Below are positions 1 through 5,303 of a stretch of DNA of 5,303 nt, piece by piece. Within the stretch, counting starts at the first letter, position 1; each line of letters starts with the position of its first letter. Location of the stretch: the NCBI GenBank assembly GCA_020252865.1, contig JADCCH010000148.1, positions 1-5,303 on the forward strand, read 5' to 3'. The DNA is from Methylobacterium sp. (GTDB taxonomy: Bacteria; Pseudomonadota; Alphaproteobacteria; Rhizobiales; Beijerinckiaceae). Both the position numbers and the translations under genes were made by a program. Below the pieces are notes generated by a model, which was not told the DNA's origin, did not search any database, and worked only from the letters and a program-made list of their open reading frames with translations.

Positions 1-1
1 C

Positions 2-1195
2 TCAGGCTCGTCGCTGAACCGCCGCTCGCTGCTTCTGGGCACGGCGGGGCTCTTGACGGCGGCCTCGGCCTTTCGCTTTCCGACGCCGGCGATCGCGCAA
101 GGAGCGCCGCTGAAAGTGGGCTTCATGCTCCCCTATTCGGGCACCTTCGCGAAGCTGGGCAAGTTCATTGATGACGGCTTCCGGCTTTATGTCGAGCAGC
201 AGGGCGGCGCGCTCGGCGGCCGGCGGATCGAATTCGTGCAGGTCGACGATGAATCCAAACCCGAGTCCGCAACCGACAACATGAACCGCCTCGTCGGCCG
301 CGAGAAGGTCGATGTGGTGGTCGGCACGGTGCATTCCGGCGTCGCCATGGCGATGGTGAAGGTCGCGCGGGATACCAACACGATGCTGGTCATCCCCAAT
401 GCGGGCGTGAACGAGGCGACCGGGCCGATGTGCGCGCCGAACATCTTCCGCACCTCCTTCTCGAACTGGCAGGTTTGCGAGCCGATGGGCAAGGTGATGT
501 TCGATGCGGGCCATCGCAAGGTGGCGACGATCACCTGGCGCTATGCTGCGGGCCAGCAGATGGTTGGTGCTTTCGGCGAGGGCTTCAAGAAGGCGGGCGG
601 CGCGGTGGTCGAGGATCTCGCGCTGCCGTTCCCGGAAGTGGAATTCCAGGCTCTCATCACGCGCATCGCCACGCTGAAGCCCGATGCCGTCTTCACCTTC
701 TTCGCGGGCGGTGGCGCCGTGAAATTCGTGAAGGATTACGCCGCTGCAGGCCTCAACAAGGCCATCCCGCTCTATGGCGCGGGCTTCCTCACCGATGGCA
801 CCATTCCCGCCCAGGGCGAGAGCGCCAACGGCCTTCGCACCACGCTCCATTATGCCGACGACCTCGACAACGCGGCCAATCGCAAATTCCTCGCGGATTT
901 CAAGGCGAAGACCGGCGCGGATGGCGATATCTATGCCGTGCAGGGCTACGATGCCGGCGCTCTGCTGAACGAGGGCCTGAAGGCTGTGAAGGGCGACTGG
1001 TCGGCCCGCAACGACCTCGTCAAGGCCATGCGCGCCGCGAGGATCGACAGCCCGCGCGGGCCGCTGAGCTTCAACGCCGCCGGCAATCCGGTTCAGAACA
1101 TCTACCTGCGGGAGGTTCGCAACGGCCGGAATGAACTCGTTTCCATCGCCGGACAGGCGGTGAACGATCCGGCCCGGGGCTGCCGCGTCAGCTGA
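2..1195 (+). CDS. ABC transporter solute-binding protein, HAAT/Liv family (5' end outside window)
   Basis: Periplasmic receptor of the importer encoded downstream; it binds the solute and presents it to the permease pair. The frame is open from the left edge and ends at TGA 1193-1195, giving 397 visible residues; the true start lies upstream, so the TTG at 53 is only an internal Leu. The N terminus shows a Tat-like signal: twin arginine in NRRSLLL (visible residues 6-12), a hydrophobic stretch to about residue 24, and a likely cleavage after AIA (30-32), leaving a mature start QGAPLKVGF. The body is a type I periplasmic-binding fold (Peripla_BP_6-like): VGFMLPYSG at the first strand, DDESKPE near residue 80, VVVGTVHSGVAMAM as the ligand-loop region, then VIPNAG and NIFRTSFSNWQ. 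Cysteines occur only at visible residues 144, 159 and 394. The length is near the family norm of about 400. The sequence resembles receptors for benzoate-like aromatics more than leucine receptors, but this is from memory. The fold is confident; the ligand is inferred. Confidence 0.93.
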   Translation, partial: SGSSLNRRSLLLGTAGLLTAASAFRFPTPAIAQGAPLKVGFMLPYSGTFAKLGKFIDDGFRLYVEQQGGALGGRRIEFVQVDDESKPESATDNMNRLVGREKVDVVVGTVHSGVAMAMVKVARDTNTMLVIPNAGVNEATGPMCAPNIFRTSFSNWQVCEPMGKVMFDAGHRKVATITWRYAAGQQMVGAFGEGFKKAGGAVVEDLALPFPEVEFQALITRIATLKPDAVFTFFAGGGAVKFVKDYAAAGLNKAIPLYGAGFLTDGTIPAQGESANGLRTTLHYADDLDNAANRKFLADFKAKTGADGDIYAVQGYDAGALLNEGLKAVKGDWSARNDLVKAMRAARIDSPRGPLSFNAAGNPVQNIYLREVRNGRNELVSIAGQAVNDPARGCRVS

Positions 1196-1214
1196 GGCCG
1201 TTCTCCCCGGCCTC
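1194..1214 (+). repeat. Hairpin 1 over the binding-protein stop codon (7-bp stem, 7-nt loop)
   Basis: Perfect inverted repeat GAGGCCG (1194-1200) and CGGCCTC (1208-1214) around the loop TTCTCCC (1201-1207). The left arm includes the last two bases of the TGA stop at 1193-1195, so a terminating ribosome would mask it. It sits directly before a second, stronger hairpin with nearly the same loop. The structure is read directly from the sequence; any role in mRNA 3'-end protection is inferred. Confidence 0.6.
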
Positions 1215-1217
1215 TTG

Positions 1218-1248
1218 ACCGGGGGCGCGCTCTCCCCGCGCCCCCGGT
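1218..1248 (+). promoter_or_regulatory. Strong intra-operon hairpin between binding-protein and livH genes
   Basis: Perfect 12-bp inverted repeat ACCGGGGGCGCG (1218-1229) and CGCGCCCCCGGT (1237-1248) with the 7-nt loop CTCTCCC (1230-1236); a G-U pair (1217/1249) could extend it in RNA. All but two of the twelve pairs are G-C. It is followed by pyrimidine-rich sequence (TTCTCCTTCCCTC) rather than a run of T, so it is not a classic intrinsic terminator. Its place between a solute-binding gene and its permease genes fits a partial terminator or an mRNA-stabilising 3' stem that lets the receptor be made in excess of the membrane parts. Such an arrangement is known from malE-malF in enteric bacteria. 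The structure is certain; the function is inferred. Confidence 0.65.
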
Positions 1249-1266
1249 TCTCCTTCCCTCGCATGC

Positions 1267-1271
1267 AAGGA
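1267..1271 (+). promoter_or_regulatory. Ribosome binding site of livH
   Basis: AAGGA lies 9 bases before the ATG at 1281. It supports 1281 as the start over the upstream in-frame TTG at 1215, which lies at the foot of the strong hairpin and has no good Shine-Dalgarno sequence. Confidence 0.65.
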
Positions 1272-1280
1272 TGCCGCGCC

Positions 1281-2150
1281 ATGGATGCGCTGACCTTTGC
1301 CGTTCAGTTGCTGAACGGCCTGCAATACGGGCTTGTGCTGTTTCTGGTCGCCAGCGGGCTGACGCTTGTTTTCGGGATTCTCGGCGTCATCAACCTCGCC
1401 CATGGCGCCTTCTACATGCTCGGTGCCTATCTCGCCTGGTGGATCGCGGCCTATACCGGCAGCTTCGCGCTGGCGCTTGTCGGCGGCGTGGCGATCTCCT
1501 TCGTGCTCGGGCTCCTGCTGGAGGAGATCTTCGTCAAGCGGATGATCGGGCGCGATCACCTCGCGCAGGTGCTTCTGAGCTTCGGGCTGATCCTCGTGAT
1601 CGATGAAGTGCGGCAGATCCTGTTCGGCAAGGATGTGCATTCCGTGGCGCCGCCCGCCTGGCCGAAGGGCTCCATCCAGCTCACCGACATTCTCTCCTAC
1701 CCGGTCTACCGCATCGCGCTGTGCGTGGTTTGCCTCGTGCTGGCCGCGCTGATCTTCTTCGTGATCCAGCGCACTCGCCTCGGGATGATCATCCGCGCCG
1801 GGGCCGAGAACCGCGACATGACGCGCGCGCTCGGCATCCCCTTCGACAAGGTGAACCGCTATGTCTTCGCGGGCGGCATCGCGCTGGCGGCTTTGGGCGG
1901 CATCCTCGTCTCACCGATTTCCACCGTCTTCCCCGGCATGGGCGACGGCATGCTCATCCTTTCCTTCGTCGTGGTTGTTCTGGGTGGCATTGGCTCGGTC
2001 GCGGGCGCCGCGATCGGCGCGCTGATGATTGGCCTCACCGACACCTTCGGGAAGGTCTTCTTCCCGCAATTCTCGTCGATCCTCATCTACGTCCTGATGG
2101 CGGGCATCCTGCTGTGGCGTCCCAATGGCCTGATGGGAAAGGGAAACTGA
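1281..2150 (+). CDS. livH: Branched-chain amino acid-type ABC transporter permease LivH
   Basis: Inner-membrane permease, one half of the translocation pore, pairing with the LivM-type protein encoded next. It is 289 residues, usual for LivH. Family marks visible in order: NGLQYGLVLFLVASGLTLVFG (12-32), the conserved NLAHGAFYMLGAY (38-50), a cytoplasmic coupling loop GMIIRAGAENRDMTRALGI (168-186) that should dock onto an ATPase, and LGGIGSVAGAAIGAL (234-248). Hydrophobic membrane segments lie at about 12-33, 62-82, 95-110, 142-163, 194-212, 224-252 and 264-280. The ATG at 1281 was chosen for its AAGGA site and because the family-like sequence begins there. It is the first gene after the hairpin gap, and its stop lies one base before the livM ATG. 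The livH name reflects family membership; the substrate is probably not leucine, given the pcaD-like neighbour. Confidence 0.94.
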   Translation: MDALTFAVQLLNGLQYGLVLFLVASGLTLVFGILGVINLAHGAFYMLGAYLAWWIAAYTGSFALALVGGVAISFVLGLLLEEIFVKRMIGRDHLAQVLLSFGLILVIDEVRQILFGKDVHSVAPPAWPKGSIQLTDILSYPVYRIALCVVCLVLAALIFFVIQRTRLGMIIRAGAENRDMTRALGIPFDKVNRYVFAGGIALAALGGILVSPISTVFPGMGDGMLILSFVVVVLGGIGSVAGAAIGALMIGLTDTFGKVFFPQFSSILIYVLMAGILLWRPNGLMGKGN

Positions 2151-2151
2151 G

Positions 2152-3231
2152 ATGAACCGTCTCCAGCCTTCCGTCTCGCGCGCACTTCTGGTGTTCGCCA
2201 TCACCGCCGCTGCGGCCCTGCCGCTCCTTGCGCCGAACTACTATGTCCAGTTCGCGAGCAAGGCGATGCTGATGGGCATGGTCGCACTCTCGCTCAACCT
2301 CGTCGTCGGCTATGGCGGTCTTGTGAGCCTGTGCCACGCCGCGTTCTTCGGGCTTGCCGGCTACATGCTCGGCTTCATGACGCCCGAGAGCGGAGGGGCC
2401 TCGTTCTGGCTCTCGCTGCCGGTGGCGCTCATCGCGGTGGCGGTGGTCGCGGCGATCATCGGCGCGCTCTCGCTGCGCACGCGGGGCATCTACTTCATCA
2501 TGGTGACACTCGCTTTCGGCGAGATGCTTTTCTACCTCTTCCACGACACCAGGATCGGTGGCGGCTCGGATGGCATGTACATCTATTTCAAGCCCGAGAT
2601 CGCCATCGCCGGCCTTCCGCTGATCGACCTCGAACAGACCCGCAGCTTCTACTGGCTGGTGCTGGCGATGCTGGTCGGTGCCATCCTCCTGATCATGGCG
2701 ATCGTGAAATCGCCCTTCGGCCATGCCTTGCAGGCCGCGCGCGACAACGAGAAGCGGGCGCTTTCGCTGGGTTTTCCGGTCTTCCGTTTGCGCCTCGTGG
2801 CCTTTGTGGTTTCCGCGATGATCGCCGGGCTCGCGGGCTATCTCTCGGCGGCGCAGTTCGGCTTCGTCGCGCCGCAGATGCTGGGATGGCACCTTTCGGC
2901 GACAGTGCTGGTGATGGTGGTGCTCGGTGGAATGAGTTCCGTGCTCGGCCCGGTGATCGGCGCCTTCGCGCTCATCGGCCTTGAGGAGGTGCTGAAAAGC
3001 AGCTTCGAGCACTGGAAGCTGATCAAGGGGCTGATCATCATCGGAATCGTCTTCGCGCTGCCGGGCGGCATTCGCCAACTGGCGGAGCTTGTCCTGCCGC
3101 GCCGGGGGGATGAGGGGCCACCTACGGCGGGTGCTCCGGCCGATGGCACGCCCGATCCCGCTTCCCGGCGCGCTGAAGCGCCGGCCAACAATCCGCAGGC
3201 CCAAACCAGGGGAGAATTCCAGCATGTCTGA
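2152..3231 (+). CDS. livM: Branched-chain amino acid-type ABC transporter permease LivM with extended C-terminal tail
   Basis: Second inner-membrane permease of the pore, 359 residues. It starts one base after the livH stop; AAGGG at 2139-2143, inside the end of livH, serves as a plausible ribosome site. Visible marks: the LivM signature region GYGGLVSLCHAAFFGLAGY (53-71), with Cys61 where the family mostly has Gly; GGGSDGMYIYF (136-146); the ATPase-docking loop starting PFGHALQAARDNEKRALSLG (188-207); and VLGGMSSVLGPVIGA (257-271). Hydrophobic segments are at about 11-30, 37-56, 60-76, 87-107, 113-130, 166-185, 212-233, 248-275 and 292-307. After residue 316 comes a 43-residue hydrophilic tail rich in Pro, Ala, Gly and charged residues (nt 3100-3228), without family resemblance and running 8 bp into livG. 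The core assignment is firm; the tail looks like recruited spacer sequence. Confidence 0.94.
   Translation: MNRLQPSVSRALLVFAITAAAALPLLAPNYYVQFASKAMLMGMVALSLNLVVGYGGLVSLCHAAFFGLAGYMLGFMTPESGGASFWLSLPVALIAVAVVAAIIGALSLRTRGIYFIMVTLAFGEMLFYLFHDTRIGGGSDGMYIYFKPEIAIAGLPLIDLEQTRSFYWLVLAMLVGAILLIMAIVKSPFGHALQAARDNEKRALSLGFPVFRLRLVAFVVSAMIAGLAGYLSAAQFGFVAPQMLGWHLSATVLVMVVLGGMSSVLGPVIGAFALIGLEEVLKSSFEHWKLIKGLIIIGIVFALPGGIRQLAELVLPRRGDEGPPTAGAPADGTPDPASRRAEAPANNPQAQTRGEFQHV
3208..3214 (+). promoter_or_regulatory. Ribosome binding site of livG
   Basis: AGGGGAG, the strongest Shine-Dalgarno match in the window, ends 9 bases before the ATG at 3224. It lies within the last codons of livM and decides the livG start over the in-frame upstream ATG at 3089. 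Confidence 0.75.
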
Positions 3232-3982
3232 GATCATGATGGAGGCCCGCTCGCTCCACCGGCGCTTCGGTGGGCTGAGGGCGGTTTCGGATGTTTCGCT
3301 CGCGATCCACCGGAACGAGGTGCATGCGGTGATCGGCCCGAACGGTGCCGGCAAATCGACGCTGATCAACCTGCTTTCCGGTGATATCCCGGTCTCGGAG
3401 GGCGAGGTGCGCCTCGGCGATCGCGAGATCACGGGTCTGAAGCCCAATCTGCGCGCCATGGCAGGCGTCGGGCGCTCCTATCAGAAGACAACCATCTTCA
3501 TGGGCTCCACCGTGTTCGAGAATGTGCGTCTCGCCGCACAGGCGAAATCCGGCCATGCCTTGCGGATGCTCGGTGCCGTTCAGCACGATGACGCGGTGAA
3601 CGAAGCGGCCCATGCGGCAATTTTCGCCACGGGGCTTCAGGCGCGATCCGGCACGATTGCCCGCTTCATGAGCCATGGCGAGCAGCGCCAGCTCGAGATC
3701 GCGATGGTGCTTGCGACCGACCCGAAGGTCATCCTGCTCGATGAGCCGCTGGCCGGAATGGGCCAGGCGGAGGCCCTGCGGATGATCGCGCTCATCCGCT
3801 CCCTAAAACAGGACAGGGGCGTGCTGCTGGTCGAGCATGACATGGATGCCGTCTTTGCGCTCGCCGACCGCCTCACCGTGATGGCAGACGGCAAGGTGAT
3901 CGCCTCCGGCCTGCCAGATCACGTGCGCAATCATCCGGCCGTTCGCACGGCCTATCTCGGGGATCATGAGGTGGCAGCATGA
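3224..3982 (+). CDS. livG: ABC transporter ATP-binding protein LivG
   Basis: Cytoplasmic ATPase, one of the two nucleotide-binding subunits that power the LivH/LivM pore. It is 252 residues, normal for LivG. Motifs in order: Walker A GPNGAGKST (38-46), Q-loop SYQKTTIF with Gln87, ABC signature MSHGEQRQLEIA (149-160), Walker B VILLDEP (169-175, catalytic Glu174), and switch His205 in VEHDMD. The C terminus (about 215-247) ends in HPAVRTAYLG, the short domain typical of LivG and LptB-type ATPases, which separates it from LivF. The signature reads SHGEQ rather than SGGQ, as is usual for LivG, though Met149 replaces the common Leu. It overlaps livM by 8 bp at the start and livF by 4 bp (ATGA, 3979-3982), indicating translational coupling. 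Confidence 0.95.
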   Translation: MSEIMMEARSLHRRFGGLRAVSDVSLAIHRNEVHAVIGPNGAGKSTLINLLSGDIPVSEGEVRLGDREITGLKPNLRAMAGVGRSYQKTTIFMGSTVFENVRLAAQAKSGHALRMLGAVQHDDAVNEAAHAAIFATGLQARSGTIARFMSHGEQRQLEIAMVLATDPKVILLDEPLAGMGQAEALRMIALIRSLKQDRGVLLVEHDMDAVFALADRLTVMADGKVIASGLPDHVRNHPAVRTAYLGDHEVAA

Positions 3983-4689
3983 GCATGCTTCTCTCCATCA
4001 GCGGGCTTCAGAGCTTCTACGGGGTCAGCCAGGCGCTTTACGGCCTCGATCTCGAAGTGCGGCGCGGCGAGCAGATCGCGCTGATCGGCCGGAACGGCAT
4101 GGGCAAGACCACGCTCATGAAATCCATCATGGGTTTCATCGCGGACAGGCGCGGCGAGATCCGGCTCGCCGGTGCCAGCACCTTGCGCAGCGCGCCGGAG
4201 GACATCGCCCGCGCCGGCGTGGCTTACGTGCCGGAGGGGCGCGGCGTATTCGGTTCGCTCTCGGTGGTGGAGAACCTCACCATGTCGGCGCGCGCCGGTG
4301 CAGCCGGGCAGCGCCGCTGGACGCTGGATCGTGTTTTCGAGGTCTTCCCGCGCCTGCATCAACGTCGCCTGAATGGTGGGCACCAGCTCTCCGGCGGCGA
4401 GCAGCAGATGCTTTCCATCGGCCGCGCGCTGATGACCAATCCCGATCTCATCCTGCTCGATGAGGCCACGGAAGGCCTCGCGCCGCTGATCGCGCAGGAA
4501 ATCTGGAAAACCCTTGGCATCATTCGCGAAGAGGGGATCGCGACCATCGTGGTCGACAAGGATCACCGCTCGCTGTCCAGGGTGGCGGACCGCATGGTCA
4601 TCATGGCCAAGGGTGAAATCGTTTTCGATGATGCACCGGCCGCCCTGGCGGCGCGCCCCGAGATCCTCGAAAAGCATCTGGGCGTCTGA
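3979..4689 (+). CDS. livF: ABC transporter ATP-binding protein LivF
   Basis: Second cytoplasmic ATPase, 236 residues, as expected for LivF. Motifs: Walker A GRNGMGKTT (37-45), the LivF-typical YVPEGRGVFGSLSVVENL (83-100), ABC signature LSGGEQQM (137-144), Walker B LILLDEATEGLAP (157-169, catalytic Glu162). The D-loop region reads DEATEGLAP instead of the common DEPSLGLAP. The switch position, His in most ABC ATPases and Gln in typical LivF (VEQN), appears as Lys194 in VVDKDH. I recall similar VDK sequences in a subset of LivF homologues, so this is probably a subfamily trait and not damage. The ATG at 3979 overlaps the livG stop as ATGA, with GAGGTG at 3968-3973 as the ribosome site; ATG 3985 is an alternative two codons later, with more usual spacing. 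Its TGA lies in the same frame as, and one codon before, the following hydrolase. Confidence 0.95.
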   Translation: MSMLLSISGLQSFYGVSQALYGLDLEVRRGEQIALIGRNGMGKTTLMKSIMGFIADRRGEIRLAGASTLRSAPEDIARAGVAYVPEGRGVFGSLSVVENLTMSARAGAAGQRRWTLDRVFEVFPRLHQRRLNGGHQLSGGEQQMLSIGRALMTNPDLILLDEATEGLAPLIAQEIWKTLGIIREEGIATIVVDKDHRSLSRVADRMVIMAKGEIVFDDAPAALAARPEILEKHLGV

Positions 4690-4692
4690 TCG

Positions 4693-5303
4693 ATGCCCTT
4701 CGTTGAAACGCCCTCGGCCATTCTTTTCGTCACGGAGGCAGGCCCGCCTGATCGGCCTGCGATCCTGTTTTCCAACTCGCTCGGCACCACCCACCGCATG
4801 TGGGATGCCGTCGTGGAGGAACTCGCACCGGATTTTCGCTGCATCCGCTACGACACACGCGGCCACGGCGCCTCCCGCAGGAAGGGCCGGGCGGCATTCG
4901 AAATCGCCGATCTTGCGGAGGATGCGATCGCTATCCTCGATCATCTCGCGCTGGAGCGCGTGCATCTTGCCGGGCTGTCGCTCGGAGGCATGACCGGGCA
5001 GGCTTTGGCTGCCCTCTATCCGCACCGGCTGGCTTCGCTCACGCTGATGGCGACCACGGCGCATATGCCGCCCGCGCAAGCCTGGCTCGATCGCGCCGCG
5101 CTTGTCCGGCGCGAGGGGACCGGGGCCATTCTCGCGGCGACACTCCAGCGCTGGTTCACCCCGGGTTATCTCGAGGCCAATCCGTCGGTGATTGGCGTGA
5201 TTTCACGAGATTTCGTCACGAATGACGCAGAGGGCTATGCCGCCTGCTGCGAGGCCATTGCGCGGATGGACCTTCGCGCGCTGTTGCCGGATATCTCGGT
5301 TCA
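4693..5303 (+). CDS. pcaD: 3-oxoadipate enol-lactonase-like alpha/beta hydrolase (3' end outside window)
   Basis: Probable cytoplasmic beta-ketoadipate enol-lactone hydrolase, converting the enol-lactone to beta-ketoadipate in the protocatechuate/catechol branches of aromatic degradation. The first 203 residues are visible with no stop to the window end. Marks: oxyanion-hole region FSNSLGTTHRMWD (26-38), IRYDTRGHGAS (51-61), the nucleophile elbow GLSLGGMTG with Ser96, then RWFTPGY (153-159) and EGYAACCEAIARMD (180-193), all close to PcaD. The catalytic Asp and His expected after about residue 205 lie outside, as would any fused carboxymuconolactone decarboxylase (PcaL-type) domain. The ATG lies 3 bases after the livF stop without a clear Shine-Dalgarno sequence, so translation probably depends on ribosomes finishing livF. 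Other alpha/beta hydrolases share the elbow, but the NSLGT plus GYAACCEAI combination makes PcaD the best call. Confidence 0.85.
   Translation, partial: MPFVETPSAILFVTEAGPPDRPAILFSNSLGTTHRMWDAVVEELAPDFRCIRYDTRGHGASRRKGRAAFEIADLAEDAIAILDHLALERVHLAGLSLGGMTGQALAALYPHRLASLTLMATTAHMPPAQAWLDRAALVRREGTGAILAATLQRWFTPGYLEANPSVIGVISRDFVTNDAEGYAACCEAIARMDLRALLPDISV

Noticed and set aside
1215..1243. TTGACC at 1215 as a -35 box for an internal promoter before livH
   Set aside because: At 16-18 bases downstream there is only GC-rich hairpin sequence and no -10-like element.
1215..1280. Upstream TTG start for livH, adding 22 residues
   Set aside because: The added residues are encoded by the strong hairpin and do not resemble LivH; the ATG at 1281 has AAGGA at good spacing.
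2..1282. 426-codon open frame on the minus strand opposite the binding-protein gene
   Set aside because: It is rich in Arg, His, Glu and Ala without family motifs, and mirrors the codon bias of a GC-rich gene on the other strand. The plus-strand frame encodes a clear binding protein.
3089..3223. Upstream ATG start for livG, adding 45 residues
   Set aside because: The extension is Arg/Pro-rich and overlaps the livM tail in another frame; the ATG at 3224 has AGGGGAG and gives the normal LivG N terminus.
2083..3459. 458-codon minus-strand open frame across livM and livG
   Set aside because: It spans two well-supported plus-strand genes and has the His/Arg/Asp/Glu-rich composition typical of antisense shadow frames; no domain is recognisable.
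3964..5079. 371-codon minus-strand open frame across livF and the hydrolase gene
   Set aside because: Same reason: a shadow of strong GC third-position bias, with no motif and no convincing ribosome site.
4800..5225. Plus-strand open frame of 141 codons inside the hydrolase gene
   Set aside because: Out of frame with the PcaD-like reading from 4693, Arg/Pro/His-rich, and without motifs.
1..5303. tRNA, rRNA, CRISPR array, insertion sequence or attachment site
   Set aside because: Coding sequence fills the window apart from 85 bases at 1196-1280; I saw no long direct repeats, terminal inverted repeats, transposase motifs or cloverleaf-like sequence.

Overview
This window is a GC-rich, densely coded stretch, all transcribed left to right. 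The codon usage and the operon style (Tat-type signal peptide, ATGA overlaps, G/C at third codon positions) suggest an alphaproteobacterium, but there is no rRNA or other marker to fix the taxon. Everything recognisable belongs to one operon: a five-component branched-chain-amino-acid-type (HAAT family) ABC importer, followed by a beta-ketoadipate-pathway enol-lactonase.

Layout. Bases 2-1195 hold the periplasmic solute-binding protein, whose first residues lie upstream of the window. Bases 1196-1280 are the only real intergenic gap; with the end of the first gene they contain two back-to-back perfect hairpins with nearly identical 7-nt loops. Next come the LivH-type permease (1281-2150), the LivM-type permease (2152-3231), the LivG-type ATPase (3224-3982) and the LivF-type ATPase (3979-4689). 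Their junctions are a 1-nt gap, an 8-nt overlap and a 4-nt overlap. From 4693 to the right edge an alpha/beta hydrolase begins three bases after livF. It carries the NSLGT and GLSLGG elements and the GYAACCEAI segment of 3-oxoadipate enol-lactonase (PcaD), and is cut off by the window end before its catalytic Asp and His.

How the genes work together. The binding protein would capture a solute in the periplasm and deliver it to the LivH/LivM pore, and the LivG/LivF ATPases would drive uptake. The pcaD-like gene, apparently translationally coupled to livF, suggests that the imported solute is an aromatic acid (benzoate-, hydroxybenzoate- or protocatechuate-like) or a beta-ketoadipate-pathway intermediate rather than leucine. 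The binding protein's sequence style fits the benzoate-like branch of the family. This substrate assignment is inference.

I see no sign of an undescribed system, mobile element, CRISPR array or RNA gene. The points most worth a second look are the twin hairpins between the binding-protein and permease genes, the Pro/Ala-rich C-terminal tail of LivM running into livG, and the non-standard switch-loop residue of LivF.
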